Positions 43,931-53,426 of a stretch of 64,000 nt of DNA are shown piece after piece (position 1 is the stretch's first letter; each line of letters starts with the position of its first letter). The translations under genes and the position numbers were made by a program. The notes under the pieces were generated by a model. It did no database searches. It was not told the origin of the DNA and saw only the letters and a program-made list of their open reading frames with translations. Source of the DNA: Labrenzia sp. PHM005 (GTDB lineage: Bacteria; Pseudomonadota; Alphaproteobacteria; Rhizobiales; Stappiaceae); the NCBI RefSeq assembly GCF_006517275.1, contig NZ_CP041191.1, positions 3,715,001 through 3,779,000 on the forward strand, written 5' to 3'.

Positions 43931-46021
43931 ATGACAGACATTTCCCTTACATCCGGCGTTGACGGGGTTCCAGAAAGCCGCCGGGACGTAGGTTTCGCGC
44001 TTGGTATCGTTGTGATCCTCGCGGTTCTGTTTCTTCCGATTCCGACGTTTTTGATTGATGTGGGCCTCGCCATGTCGATTGCCCTGTCCGTGCTGATCCT
44101 GATGGTTGCCTTGTGGATCCAAAAGCCGCTGGATTTCTCTTCCTTTCCGACAATCCTGCTGATCGCGACGATGTTGCGGCTATCGCTCAATATCGCAACA
44201 ACCCGGGTGATCCTTGCCAACGGCCATGAAGGTCTGACAGCGGCCGGGTACGTCATCAACGGCTTTTCCCAGTTCGTCATGAGCGGTGATTTTGTCATCG
44301 GCCTGATCGTTTTTGCGATCCTGGTTACGGTGAACTTCATGGTGATAACAAAGGGCGCAACCCGGATCGCGGAAGTCGGCGCCCGGTTCACGCTGGATGC
44401 GATCCCCGGCAAGCAGATGGCGATTGACGCCGACCTCTCAGCCGGACTGATTGATGACAAGGAAGCCCAGAAGCGCCGGAAAGAACTGGAAGAAGAAAGC
44501 TCTTTCTTCGGCTCTATGGACGGTGCCTCAAAATTTGTGCGCGGCGACGCGGTCGCTGGCTTGATCATTACTGCTGTCAACATCCTGGGCGGTATTGTCA
44601 TCGGGGTGACCCGCTATGACATGACCGTTTCGAATGCTGCAGATGTCTTCACCAAACTGTCCGTGGGCGATGGTCTGGTTTCCCAGATCCCGGCGCTGAT
44701 CGTGTCGCTTGCAGCTGGTCTTCTGGTCTCCAAAGGTGGCACCCGCGGTTCTGCCGACAAGGCGGTCTTGGGCCAGCTCAGCGGTTATCCGCGGGCACTT
44801 TTCGTGGCCGCAGTCCTGATGGGTGTTTTTGCTCTGATGCCAGGTCTGCCGATGCTGCCATTTCTGTTGCTGGCTGGGGTATTGGGGTTCATGGGTTACA
44901 CAATCCCGCGACGCTTGGCCGCCCAAAAAGATGCCGAAGAGAAAAAGCGGCAGGCCGCCGAACAAAAAGCCAGATCGGAAGAAAAAGACTCCGTCAAAGA
45001 GTCCTTGAAAACCGCCGAAATAGAGCTAGTCCTTGGCAAGCAGTTGTCCGCAGAACTTGTGGCAAATCACGGCGAGCTTTCCCGCCGGGTCGCCAAAATG
45101 CGCCGAAAATTTGCTGAGCTGTATGGCTTTGTCGTTCCCGAAATCCGGGTCTCAGATAGCCTGACCATTGATCCGAAGAGCTATCAGATCAAGATCCACG
45201 GTACGATTGTCGCGGCTCAGCAATTGAAAGTGGGCGAACTCCTGGTCATTCCTTCGGGAGATCAGACCTTGCCGGTGCCGGCGGATCAAACCCGCGAACC
45301 AGCCTTCGGCATGCCGGCCTTATGGGTGCCGCCTGCCTACCGGGATGAGCTGAAACGCTATGGTCTGGAACCGGCGGAAAACAACACGGTTGTTCTGACA
45401 CACCTCAGCGAAGTGATCCGCAACAACCTGCCGCAGCTGCTCTCCTACAAAGACATGCGCAACCTGTTCAACCGGCTAGATCCGGAATACCAAAAGCTGC
45501 TTGATGACATTTGCCCGGCGCACACCTCGTTCTCCGGTTTGCAGGCGGTCATGAAACTCCTGCTGGCTGAACGGATATCGATCCGCAACCTTAACCTGAT
45601 CCTTGAAGCGATTGCCGAGATTGTGCCGCACGTGCGCCGGTCCGAACAGGTGGTGGAACACGTGCGCATGCGCATTGCCCAGCAGATCTGCGGTGATCTG
45701 GCCGAAGGCGGACCATTGCAAGTGCTGCGCCTTGGCAACCGCTGGGATCTGGCATTTCACAATGCGCTGAAACGCGATGCCAAGGGTGAAGTCACCGAGT
45801 TCGACATTGAACCGCAACTGGTCGAAGATTTCGGATCGCAAATGTCGGACGCCGTCAAGAAACACATGAAGGACGGTCAAAAATTCGCAATCGTTGCAGC
45901 GCCGGACGCCCGGCCGTACGTGCGCATGATCGTGGAACGTATGTTCCCGACATTGCCGGTCCTGTCCCATCTGGAAATTGCACGCGGGGTTGATGTCACC
46001 TCTCTCGGAACCGTGTCGTGA
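43931..46021 (+). CDS. flhA: flagellar export apparatus protein FlhA
   Basis: 696 aa from ATG 43931. About eight N-terminal membrane helices, with the FHIPEP signature [19 protein letters not shown] and [20 protein letters not shown]. The soluble C-terminal half (from about residue 330) binds export substrates and chaperones ([40 protein letters not shown]). Forms the nonameric export channel. Its stop overlaps fliR. Confidence 0.96.
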   Translation: MTDISLTSGVDGVPESRRDVGFALGIVVILAVLFLPIPTFLIDVGLAMSIALSVLILMVALWIQKPLDFSSFPTILLIATMLRLSLNIATTRVILANGHEGLTAAGYVINGFSQFVMSGDFVIGLIVFAILVTVNFMVITKGATRIAEVGARFTLDAIPGKQMAIDADLSAGLIDDKEAQKRRKELEEESSFFGSMDGASKFVRGDAVAGLIITAVNILGGIVIGVTRYDMTVSNAADVFTKLSVGDGLVSQIPALIVSLAAGLLVSKGGTRGSADKAVLGQLSGYPRALFVAAVLMGVFALMPGLPMLPFLLLAGVLGFMGYTIPRRLAAQKDAEEKKRQAAEQKARSEEKDSVKESLKTAEIELVLGKQLSAELVANHGELSRRVAKMRRKFAELYGFVVPEIRVSDSLTIDPKSYQIKIHGTIVAAQQLKVGELLVIPSGDQTLPVPADQTREPAFGMPALWVPPAYRDELKRYGLEPAENNTVVLTHLSEVIRNNLPQLLSYKDMRNLFNRLDPEYQKLLDDICPAHTSFSGLQAVMKLLLAERISIRNLNLILEAIAEIVPHVRRSEQVVEHVRMRIAQQICGDLAEGGPLQVLRLGNRWDLAFHNALKRDAKGEVTEFDIEPQLVEDFGSQMSDAVKKHMKDGQKFAIVAAPDARPYVRMIVERMFPTLPVLSHLEIARGVDVTSLGTVS

Positions 46022-46794
46022 TCCCCGGCGGAATGCTCTTCAGCGCCTATGGATCCTCGCTGATCCTGGCTGTATTCCTTCTGTTTTGCCGGATTGGTGC
46101 CTGCTTGATGGTGATCCCGGGCTTCGGCAGCAATCGGATCCCGATGCGGGTGCGTTTGTTCATCGCCCTGGCGATTTCTCTGGCTCTGTCGCCATTGCTG
46201 GCGGAGGACATCCAGGGGGCGTTGCCGGATGAATCCCTTGGCACCGTTTCAACCTTTATCGGTGCGGAGCTGTTGACCGGGATATTCATCGGCTTTCTAG
46301 GCCGGATTTTCCTGGCGGCTTTGGAAACCCTGACAACCCTGGTCTCCATGGCAATTGGCCTGTCCAACATGCCGGGCATGCCGATTGATGGTGTTGATGC
46401 GCTGCCGCCGGTGGCCAACCTCTTCACGCTCACCGCAACGGCCATGGTGTTCATCGCCGATCAGCATTGGGAGATCTTGCGCGGGCTGGTGTCGTCTTAT
46501 GAGGTAATCCCGGCCGGCCAGCCGCTGGCCGCGGTCGCCAGTCTGGAACAGTTTGCCGAACAACTTGGCCGCACTTTTGTGCTGGCGCTCCGGGTGGTCA
46601 GCCCGTTTGTCGTCTACACGATCGTGGTCAACCTGGCGATTGGCCTCATCAACAAACTGACACCGCAGATTCCGGTCTATTTCATCTCACTGCCGTTCGT
46701 GATTGCGGGCGGTCTCTACTTCCTTTATCTCGTCGCTGCCGAAGCCATCATGATCTTCCTCGACGGGTACTTCACTTGGCTTCAACTAGGATAG
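46018..46794 (+). CDS. fliR: flagellar export gate protein FliR
   Basis: 258 aa. GTG 46018 overlaps the flhA stop (GTGA); ATG 46033 is an alternative. Six hydrophobic helices; [40 protein letters not shown] and [20 protein letters not shown] match FliR. With FliP and FliQ it completes the export gate core, all three being in this window. Confidence 0.94.
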   Translation: MIPGGMLFSAYGSSLILAVFLLFCRIGACLMVIPGFGSNRIPMRVRLFIALAISLALSPLLAEDIQGALPDESLGTVSTFIGAELLTGIFIGFLGRIFLAALETLTTLVSMAIGLSNMPGMPIDGVDALPPVANLFTLTATAMVFIADQHWEILRGLVSSYEVIPAGQPLAAVASLEQFAEQLGRTFVLALRVVSPFVVYTIVVNLAIGLINKLTPQIPVYFISLPFVIAGGLYFLYLVAAEAIMIFLDGYFTWLQLG

Positions 46795-46798
46795 TTCA

Positions 46799-47179
46799 AT
46801 GGCAAGAACCAGTCAGGAAATCGAACGCATGTTCAAGATGCAGCAGCAGATATTGAAGCTGTCATCCTGGATCCTGCAAAACCTCGATGACCAGGCCTAT
46901 CAACTCAATGAAAAGGAGCGGCGGATCCTGACCGCGCTCTCTACCGGGGACTTGGCTCAGCATGACCGATTCATTGCCAATGCGGCCGCGCGATTGCGGA
47001 TGATCATCGAAGACATGGCCCGCATCAACTCCGCGCGCGAAAAGGTCAGCTCCGAATTCGACCGGCAACGGATGATGCTCAAGGTGATGTCGGAACGGCT
47101 GGCTGTGATGCGGGGCGAAGAACAACGTGCGGAAGATGAGCGCGATCTGCAAGAGATCTTGGAACGCCGGTATGGGTGA
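46799..47179 (+). CDS. coiled-coil protein after fliR (FliJ-like candidate)
   Basis: 126 aa, nearly all charged helix, no signal peptide. A first segment (MFKMQQQILKLSSWILQNLD) and a long coiled coil (INSAREKVSSEFDRQRMMLK ... RAEDERDLQEILERRYG) give a FliJ-like look and size. FliJ is not otherwise seen in the window. The place 4 nt after fliR points to an export role. Conserved hypothetical genes occur here in other Rhizobiales. The FliJ link is inference from shape only. Confidence 0.6.
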   Translation: MARTSQEIERMFKMQQQILKLSSWILQNLDDQAYQLNEKERRILTALSTGDLAQHDRFIANAAARLRMIIEDMARINSAREKVSSEFDRQRMMLKVMSERLAVMRGEEQRAEDERDLQEILERRYG

Positions 47180-47276
47180 AATACGCCTTCCGGGGCGCAA
47201 GCTTGCCGCAAGCTGCAAGGCCTAGAACACATAGAAATTCAAGACGCGGCATGTCCGCATGAGATGGAGACCGGCG

Positions 47277-47708
47277 ATGGCTATTTCGCCCCCTTCAGAT
47301 TTGATCCTGGATGTCGCCAAGGCGGCCGATCCAATGGAAATCAAAGAAGCGGCCAATCGGCTAAAGACGATGGCTGTCAATGCAAGCGGTGCTGATTTTA
47401 GTTTGGCATTTTACTCTGCAAAAGCTGGCACTCCGGGTACTGCAGGATTTGATTTGTTCCGCCCGGGTAGTGCCGGGGAAACTCCGGCGCAGAAATCGCC
47501 GGCTGAGAAATTCGAAGCGATGATCCTCACCCAGTTTGTTGAAACCATGCTGCCAAAAGAGGCCGAGATGGTGTTCGGCAAGGGCACCACCGGTGAAATC
47601 TGGAAATCGATGCTGGCCGAACAGGTTGCTGGTCAATTGGCTGCCAGCGGAGGAGTTGGTGTTGCCGACTTGATCTCAGACACTCTCACTCAAGGAGCTA
47701 AAACCTGA
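47277..47708 (+). CDS. flgJ: rod-binding protein FlgJ-like (no muramidase domain)
   Basis: 143 aa from ATG 47277 with GGAG 8 nt upstream. The FlgJ N-domain pattern AEKFEAMILTQFVETMLPKE ... MLAEQVAGQLAASGGVGVAD is clear. The C-terminal peptidoglycan hydrolase of enteric FlgJ is absent; the SLT enzyme at 37595-38173 may replace it. Acts as rod cap. Confidence 0.85.
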   Translation: MAISPPSDLILDVAKAADPMEIKEAANRLKTMAVNASGADFSLAFYSAKAGTPGTAGFDLFRPGSAGETPAQKSPAEKFEAMILTQFVETMLPKEAEMVFGKGTTGEIWKSMLAEQVAGQLAASGGVGVADLISDTLTQGAKT

Positions 47709-48106
47709 TGGACACCGCACAGGACCTTGTCGTGCGAACCCCGATCGGGAATCCGGCCGCTTCCGCGCCTCTGCTTGTTGCCGTTGAGCGCGCCATTGAA
47801 GTAGTGGATGCTGAAACCAAGGCATTGCGCGCGGATCCGACAACCAATCTGAAGCCGTTTGAATACCGCAAGAGCCAGGCACTTTTGGACCTGACCCGCG
47901 CCCGGTCGGCGGTTCCCGCGCCAGCTTACACAGATGAGTTGAAGGACGGTCTGCGCGAATTCAAAGCGGCGCTGGAAGAAAACGTCAAACTTCTGGGACT
48001 GCATATGGATGCGGTGTCCGAAGTTGTTCAAATCATGTCGCGCACGATGATTGATCAAGAGTCGGACGGTACCTATGAAGCGCCGTTCCCGGAGCCCGCC
48101 CGATGA
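47708..48106 (+). CDS. flgN: FlgN-like flagellar chaperone
   Basis: 132 aa, cytoplasmic, all-helical. It overlaps flgJ by one base. Segments VAVERAIEVVDAETKALRA and LREFKAALEENVKLLGLHMD resemble the FlgN chaperone of FlgK/FlgL. It has weak sequence signature, so the call leans on place (after flgJ, as in other Rhizobiales) and size. Confidence 0.6.
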   Translation: MDTAQDLVVRTPIGNPAASAPLLVAVERAIEVVDAETKALRADPTTNLKPFEYRKSQALLDLTRARSAVPAPAYTDELKDGLREFKAALEENVKLLGLHMDAVSEVVQIMSRTMIDQESDGTYEAPFPEPAR

Positions 48107-48561
48107 TGAAGATGCTAGCGGCAGGTCTATGGATGTCGTTCACAATGCTGGTGTCCGGATATGGAACGGCCAAATATATCTCGGCTCAAAACCAGTCCGG
48201 CCCGCCGGAAGAAACGGCCTTTGTCGGGCTCGATTACGAGACCTTGAAACCGGTGAACGTGCCGATCCTGTTTGAAGGCGCGCTGCAAGGCTATGTGGTT
48301 GCCAAACTGGTGTTCACCGCTGATGGCGACACCCTGCGCCGCTTGCCGGTGCCGCCGCATCCGTTCCTGGTCGATGAGGCCTTCCGGGCGCTTTATGCGG
48401 ATGAAACCCTCGATTTCCGCAACCTGGAACGCTACGACCTCGAAAGTCTGACCAAGCATGTGAAAGAAGTCACCAATCAGCGTATTGGCCGAAAGGTCGT
48501 GCAAGATGTTCTGGTGGAAGAATTCAACTATTTCGACAAGGAGGATGTGCTGAGCCACTAA
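48103..48561 (+). CDS. conserved hypothetical membrane-anchored protein ending the flagellar cluster
   Basis: 152 aa, family not recognised. An N-terminal hydrophobic helix (MLAAGLWMSFTMLVSGYGTA) anchors a periplasmic domain: VPILFEGALQGYVVAKLVFT, LPVPPHPFLVDEAFRALYAD, KHVKEVTNQRIGRKVVQDVL. The overall plan (one helix, then a short domain with GYV-V-L) is reminiscent of FliL, but no firm match is claimed. It overlaps the FlgN-like gene by 4 nt and is followed by a terminator, so it belongs to the flhA unit. Confidence 0.7.
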   Translation: MMKMLAAGLWMSFTMLVSGYGTAKYISAQNQSGPPEETAFVGLDYETLKPVNVPILFEGALQGYVVAKLVFTADGDTLRRLPVPPHPFLVDEAFRALYADETLDFRNLERYDLESLTKHVKEVTNQRIGRKVVQDVLVEEFNYFDKEDVLSH

Positions 48562-48617
48562 CGCTTCGGCAATCGTCCCTTGTCATCCGTTCTCCATGCC
48601 GCCTCCCGGGCGACCAG

Positions 48618-48651
48618 CCGGCGTTTGCTTCGTGCAAGTGCCGGTTTTTTT
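48618..48651 (+). terminator. intrinsic terminator at end of flagellar cluster
   Basis: CCGGCGTTTGC (48618-48628) / GCAAGTGCCGG (48634-48644), 11 pairs with two G-T wobbles, loop TTCGT, then TTTTTTT. Confidence 0.82.
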
Positions 48652-48666
48652 GTTCTATTGGATTAG

Positions 48667-48694
48667 GAAAACGGTCCCGGCTCAAGGCCGGGAC
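48667..48694 (-). terminator. intrinsic terminator after M3 oligopeptidase
   Basis: Perfect 8-bp stem GTCCCGGC / GCCGGGAC (48674-48681 and 48687-48694) with a 5-nt loop; on the minus strand it is followed by CGTTTTCC. It lies 16 nt after the peptidase stop. Confidence 0.7.
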
Positions 48695-48710
48695 AGCGAT
48701 ATAGTGCGAA

Positions 48711-50756
48711 TTAGGCTGCGGCCAAGCCGCGTTTTTCCAAGAGAGCATCGATTTTCGGAGCGCGGCCGCGGAAGGCGATATAGGCGTCCTCCGGATCGGG
48801 CTTGCCGCCAGCAGAATAGATGTTGTCCAGTAGCTTTTGAGCCGTTTCCTTGTCGAAGATATCGCCTTTTTCTTCAAAGGCGCCAAAGGCATCAGCGTCC
48901 ATCACCTCCGACCACATGTAGCTGTAATAGCCGGAGGAATAACCATCGCCGGAAAAGACATGTTGAAAGTGCGGAATGCGGTGGCGCATGGTGATCGCCT
49001 TCGGCATGCCGATCTTCTTTAGTTCCGTCTTTTCAAATTCGACCGGGTCGAAGCTGGAGGGATCGTCGAGAAGATGCAGATCGAGGTCCAGCAGCGCGCA
49101 GGCCGTATATTCGACCGTGGCAAAACCCTGATTGAAATTCGCGGCGGCCAGCAGCTTGTCCAAAAGTGCTTTGGGCATGGCTTCGCCGGTTTTGTAGTGA
49201 ACGGCGAATTTAGACAGGACTTCGGGCTCCGACAGCCAGTGCTCATAAAGCTGGGAAGGAAGCTCGACAAAGTCGCGTGCGACCGATGTTCCGGAAATCA
49301 TCGGATAGGTGACATTCGACAAGAGCCCGTGCAGCGCATGGCCAAACTCGTGGAACAACGTGCGGGCATCGTCAAAGGTTAAAAGCGTCGCTTCACCTTC
49401 CGCGCCTTTTGAGAAGTTCATCACGTTGACGATCACCGGCGTGACATCACCGTCGAGCCTGTGCTGGGAGCGGAACGCGCTCATCCAGGCGCCAGAACGT
49501 TTGGAGGGCCTAGCGAAATAATCCCCCAAGAATAGTCCTGCATGGTTTCCGGCCTTATCCAGCACCTCAAAGACGCGGACATCTGGATGATAGACCGGCA
49601 TGTCGTTTAATTCTCGGAAAGAGATTCCGAAGAGACGTGTTGCCGTATCAAAGGCGGCCTCGATGATCTTGTCGAGCTGCAGATAAGGCTTCAGTTCAGC
49701 TTCATCGAGATCATGTTCGGCCTTGCGGACTTTTTCCGAATAAAACCGCCAGTCCCAGGCTTCGATGTCATGGTTTTCGCCGAGGCTTTGGGCCATCTCT
49801 CCCAGTTTTTCCGCTTCCTCGTTTGCGCGTTTGACGGCAGGCGCCCAGACTTTGGTCAGCAGATCCCGGACATTCTCCGGTTTTTTGGCCATGGTGTCGT
49901 CGAGCTTGAAAGCGGCGAAATTTTCAAATCCGAGCAGCTTGGCCCTTTCAGAGCGCAGCTCTAAGGTTTCCTTGATGATCGCACGGTTGTCGGTTTCGCC
50001 GCCATTTTCCCCGCGGGCGGACCAGGCCTTGAAGGCTTCTTCACGCAAACGCCGGTTGGTAGAAAACTGCAAGAATGGTTCGATTGAGGAGCGGGAGAGG
50101 GTGATGACGTGTTTGCCGTCAAGGCCGCGCTCCTTGGCAGCTTCAGCTGCTGCGGCGATCAGGAAGTCGGGAAGGCCCGCCCGGTCTTCATCGGTTTCCA
50201 GAATCAGCTGGTAGTCTGATTCGTCCTTCAACACGTTTTGCGAGAAAGACGTGCCCAGCGTTGCCAGCTTTTGGGAAAGACCGGCCATGCGGGTCTTGTC
50301 ATCGGCATCAAGGCCGGCACCGGCGCGCTGGAACATCTTGTAGTAGCGCTCCAGGACCTTAGCGTCCTCGTCGTTCAGGCCGAGCGTATCTTTCTGTTCC
50401 CAAAGAGCGGCAATGCGGCCATAGAGTTTGGCGTTCAGCAGGGTATCCGAGCTGTGTTTGGCGAGTTTTGGCGCCAGATCCCGCTCGATCTTTTGCAGAG
50501 ATTCATTGGTGTGGGCGCCGGTCAGATTGAAAAAGGTCCGGGCGACCTTGGTCAGAACTTTGCCGGACTTTTCCATGGCAACAACAGTGTTTTCAAACGT
50601 TGCTGCGTCCGCCTGATCAGCAATTTGATCGATCTCGATACGTGCGTCTGCCATCGACTTTTCGAACGCCTCTTTGTAATGGCTCGGCTCAATCTCAGAA
50701 AACGGCGGTAGCTCGAACGGTGTGGTCCAGTCGGCAAGAAGCGGATTGACGGTCAT
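48711..50756 (-). CDS. M3 family zinc oligopeptidase (Dcp/OpdA-like)
   Basis: 681 aa, full family length, no signal peptide, so cytoplasmic. Zinc site HEFGH at 469-473 with third ligand Glu498 in DFVELPSQ; the Tyr-rich SSGYYSYMWSEV near the C-terminus completes the active site of Dcp/oligopeptidase A. It degrades short peptides. Monocistronic with its own terminator; convergent with the flagellar cluster. Confidence 0.92.
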   Translation of the reverse strand: MTVNPLLADWTTPFELPPFSEIEPSHYKEAFEKSMADARIEIDQIADQADAATFENTVVAMEKSGKVLTKVARTFFNLTGAHTNESLQKIERDLAPKLAKHSSDTLLNAKLYGRIAALWEQKDTLGLNDEDAKVLERYYKMFQRAGAGLDADDKTRMAGLSQKLATLGTSFSQNVLKDESDYQLILETDEDRAGLPDFLIAAAAEAAKERGLDGKHVITLSRSSIEPFLQFSTNRRLREEAFKAWSARGENGGETDNRAIIKETLELRSERAKLLGFENFAAFKLDDTMAKKPENVRDLLTKVWAPAVKRANEEAEKLGEMAQSLGENHDIEAWDWRFYSEKVRKAEHDLDEAELKPYLQLDKIIEAAFDTATRLFGISFRELNDMPVYHPDVRVFEVLDKAGNHAGLFLGDYFARPSKRSGAWMSAFRSQHRLDGDVTPVIVNVMNFSKGAEGEATLLTFDDARTLFHEFGHALHGLLSNVTYPMISGTSVARDFVELPSQLYEHWLSEPEVLSKFAVHYKTGEAMPKALLDKLLAAANFNQGFATVEYTACALLDLDLHLLDDPSSFDPVEFEKTELKKIGMPKAITMRHRIPHFQHVFSGDGYSSGYYSYMWSEVMDADAFGAFEEKGDIFDKETAQKLLDNIYSAGGKPDPEDAYIAFRGRAPKIDALLEKRGLAAA

Positions 50757-50896
50757 GAAAGTCCTCGAAGCAATCGGAAATTGTTTCCTCAGATATGGCG
50801 CGGCAGAGCGCCGGTTCCAAGAGGCAATTGTTTTGATTGGATCTTATGCCCAAACGAAACTGCCTCAACACAAATGATCTTCTGGGATCAGGAAAA

Positions 50897-51747
50897 TCAG
50901 AATCGTTTGAGGGCTAGAGACCCAAGGCCGGACATGGCGATGAGGGTGAGACCGCCAAGGGCGATTGGATCGGGCCAGTCGCCAAAAACCAAAATGCCGA
51001 GAAGGGTTGCGGAAATCAGCTGCGTGTAGACCAATGGCGCGACAAGGCTGGCGTCGGCCATCCGGTTGGCAACAACCAGCAGGTAATTGCCGCCGGCCGA
51101 CCCAAGAGCGCTCGCCACAATCAGAAGCCAAAGGACAGTGTCATTCGGTGGTAGCGGTGAATTCAATCCAATAGGGGTGAGCAGAAGCGTGCCGATAATA
51201 AGCTGCGAAACCAGCAAGACACTTGCGCGCATGGCCCCGGCCAGCAGTTTGGTCATGAAGAGATAACAGCCGTAAAAAATCCCGGCGAGGATCGCAAACA
51301 ATGTCCCCGTCGACATGCCAAATCCGGGTTTGACCACCAAAAGAACACCGAGGAACCCAAGGCCGAGCAACAGCGAGTGGAGAGGTGTTGGCCGCTCTTT
51401 CAAGAAGATGATGGCCAGAATGTAGGAGATGATTGGGCCGACAAAGAACGCGCCAAAAACATTTGCAATCGGTTCTGTTTTGAGGGCAATGAGGATCGAG
51501 CAAATGCCGCCGGTGATGAAAACTGCGCGGAGAAGCACGCGCCAGTCCTTCAGTACGATCAAATCGCACCAGCTAAACCGGGCCAGTGGCAATAGCGCCA
51601 AAGCTCCGATGGCAAACCGGGACCAGGCCACCACAAAGGGGCGACACCAGCTTGGGTCAACAGCTTGCCGCAGGTGTCTCCAACAACCACCAGGGAGACG
51701 GCGAGAAAGACGGTGCTCGCAAGACGGCTCAGTTCGATTGCGGACAT
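50897..51747 (-). pseudogene. EamA/DMT-family transporter split by a one-base frameshift
   Basis: The N-terminus (MSAIELSRLASTVFLAVSLV, from ATG 51747) and the remaining 245 residues lie in different frames. The break is at a GGGG run at 51638-51641 (CCCC in the gene). Adding one base restores a continuous GVAPFVVAWSRFAIGALALL, the expected end of the first helix pair of EamA transporters. The C-terminal part has about nine helices and two EamA repeats. It is either a recent pseudogene, a phase-variable homopolymer, or a sequencing error. Substrate unknown. Confidence 0.75.
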
Positions 51748-51882
51748 GAAAAACAACTTGAAAAGACGAGAAAGGACTTCTTCAGCGGTCAGTCATCAGA
51801 GGCCTAAAGAGCTGCCTTGGCAAGGCCGGAATTGTGGTTTTGGTACGGTCTGATCCAATGCAAACCTTGCAAAAAAGAAGGA

Positions 51883-52281
51883 TCAGCTGCCAAAGAGAAC
51901 CTTATGCATCAGCCTGCCGGGCATGAAGGCGAAAAAACCAGCGACCACCAGCGCCCCGGAATAGAGCAAAATCATTGTTTTTCGATGTTCCGGCACCTTT
52001 TTGTTCCGGGCTTCGCGAACACCGTTGAGGACCCCGGCAAGTGCCAGCAGCGACAAAAGATGGATCGGACTGAACGGCCCCCAGAGGCGGATGTCATAGA
52101 TGAAGAAGCTCGACCCGGCCGTCCAAAGCATCAGGACGATCCAGAAGTAGCCAAGTGTTCTGTGCTGGCCGGAGCCCTTGGCAGCGGCCAGCTGATAGGC
52201 TCCCACAAAAAACGCCAATGTTGCAGCGATTGCATGGCTGGCGATCAGGAAGCCAGCATCAAACAAGGGTGTCAGGTCCAT
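51883..52281 (-). CDS. DUF2306-like membrane protein
   Basis: 132 aa with four membrane helices. HRTLGYFWIVLMLWTAGSSF after the first helices and HRKTMILLYSGALVVAGFFA near the end give the repeated H-R motif of DUF2306. It may bind heme through the conserved histidines, which is inference. It is 11 nt downstream of the agmatine-deiminase-like gene and likely cotranscribed. Confidence 0.7.
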   Translation of the reverse strand: MDLTPLFDAGFLIASHAIAATLAFFVGAYQLAAAKGSGQHRTLGYFWIVLMLWTAGSSFFIYDIRLWGPFSPIHLLSLLALAGVLNGVREARNKKVPEHRKTMILLYSGALVVAGFFAFMPGRLMHKVLFGS

Positions 52282-52292
52282 CCTGGTTGTGC

Positions 52293-53426
52293 CTATACTG
52301 TCTTAGGTTGCTGCTGGGTGGCGCAATGAATGCCGCCGCCTGTTTCTCCAAGAGGATCGACATTTAAGGCGATGACTTCGCGGCCGGGATACAACGCCTT
52401 CAGTGTTGTAGCCGCTTCATGATCCGTCTCCGGATCACCAAACTGGGCACAGACGACAGCACCATTACAAACGTAATAGTTCACGTAGGAGGCAACAAAG
52501 TCATCCGAGGTCACACGGGTGCGGTCAGGTGAGGGGATTTCGCTGATTTTTACTGGGCGGCCACGGGCATCTGTTGCTGACCTCAAGATGGATAGTGTTT
52601 TTCTAGCGGAGACGGAAAAGATATCATCGTCTTTAGGATAAGGGACCTGGATGATGACTTCACCCGGCCGAATGAACCTAGCCAAAGCATCGATGTGATC
52701 GTCCGTGATGTCGTATCCGGGGACACCTGGCGCCCAGATCATTTTTTCTGCGCCGTAGGCGGACAGCAATCTGTTTTCGATTTCAGCTTTGGGAAGTGCG
52801 TTCCGATTGTCATTTACCCAGCAGCTTTCATGGGCGAGCAAGGTGCCGTCGCCGTCCCATTCCACACCGCCAGGTTCGCCAAATAGGCCGCTGGGATAGA
52901 TCTCTAGGCCGAGCCGGTGAGCGACACGCGCAGCAATCTCGCCATCGTTGCCGTGAACCTGTTTGCCGCCCCAGCCGTTAAACTGAATGCCGGAGATGGC
53001 GAGACCGCCATTGTCATTGATAACAAACAGCGGACCTGCATCCCGGCACCACAAATCGTCTGTCGGAATGTCCCAGACTTCGACTGGATCAGAAAGAAGC
53101 CGGGAAGCAGCTGGCAAGTGCTCTTTGCTCATGAGCATTACGACCGGCTCAAATTCGGCTATGGTGTTGGCGATATCGGCGATCGTTTGTTGCAGGTCTG
53201 CAAGGAACCAACGGTCCGGATGCACGGTTCGATTGACAGGCCACTGCATGAAAGTGCGCTCATGCGGCTCTTCTTCGGCCGGCACATAAAAGCCATCCGG
53301 TAATCCATTGATTGATGCCCGTGCTGGCATAAGCGAACCACCTCCAGAAACTGCTGCCGTCATCAATGTGGCGGTTGCACCGCTTCGCTTCAAAAACTGC
53401 CGCCGTGTGAGCTTTGTCTTCGTCAC
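52293..53426 (-). CDS. Tat-exported agmatine deiminase family protein
   Basis: 377 aa from GTG 53426, which overlaps the upstream stop (GTGA); ATG 53456 is an alternative. The N-terminus carries a twin-arginine signal, LTRRQFLKRSGATATLM, cleaved near ARA. The enzyme fold is of the agmatine/peptidylarginine deiminase family: WPVNRT, DDLWCRDAGPLF, GEPGGVEWDGDGTLL, DDHIDALARF and the nucleophile Cys368 in GGGIHCATQQ. It would hydrolyse a guanidino group to a ureido group plus ammonia. Export by Tat is unusual because AguA is cytoplasmic. Substrate might be agmatine or another guanidine in the periplasm. Confidence 0.85.
   Translation of the reverse strand: MTKTKLTRRQFLKRSGATATLMTAAVSGGGSLMPARASINGLPDGFYVPAEEEPHERTFMQWPVNRTVHPDRWFLADLQQTIADIANTIAEFEPVVMLMSKEHLPAASRLLSDPVEVWDIPTDDLWCRDAGPLFVINDNGGLAISGIQFNGWGGKQVHGNDGEIAARVAHRLGLEIYPSGLFGEPGGVEWDGDGTLLAHESCWVNDNRNALPKAEIENRLLSAYGAEKMIWAPGVPGYDITDDHIDALARFIRPGEVIIQVPYPKDDDIFSVSARKTLSILRSATDARGRPVKISEIPSPDRTRVTSDDFVASYVNYYVCNGAVVCAQFGDPETDHEAATTLKALYPGREVIALNVDPLGETGGGIHCATQQQPKTV

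Noticed and set aside
47199-47215. GGCGCAAGCTTGCCGCAAG before flgJ as a seventh flagellar box
   Set aside because: Only the CGCAAGCT core matches, the 5' half of the consensus is absent, and there is no terminator upstream.
48627-48642. GCTTCGTGCAAGTG resembles the flagellar box
   Set aside because: It lies inside the terminator hairpin at the end of the flagellar cluster and no plus-strand gene follows; similarity is probably chance.
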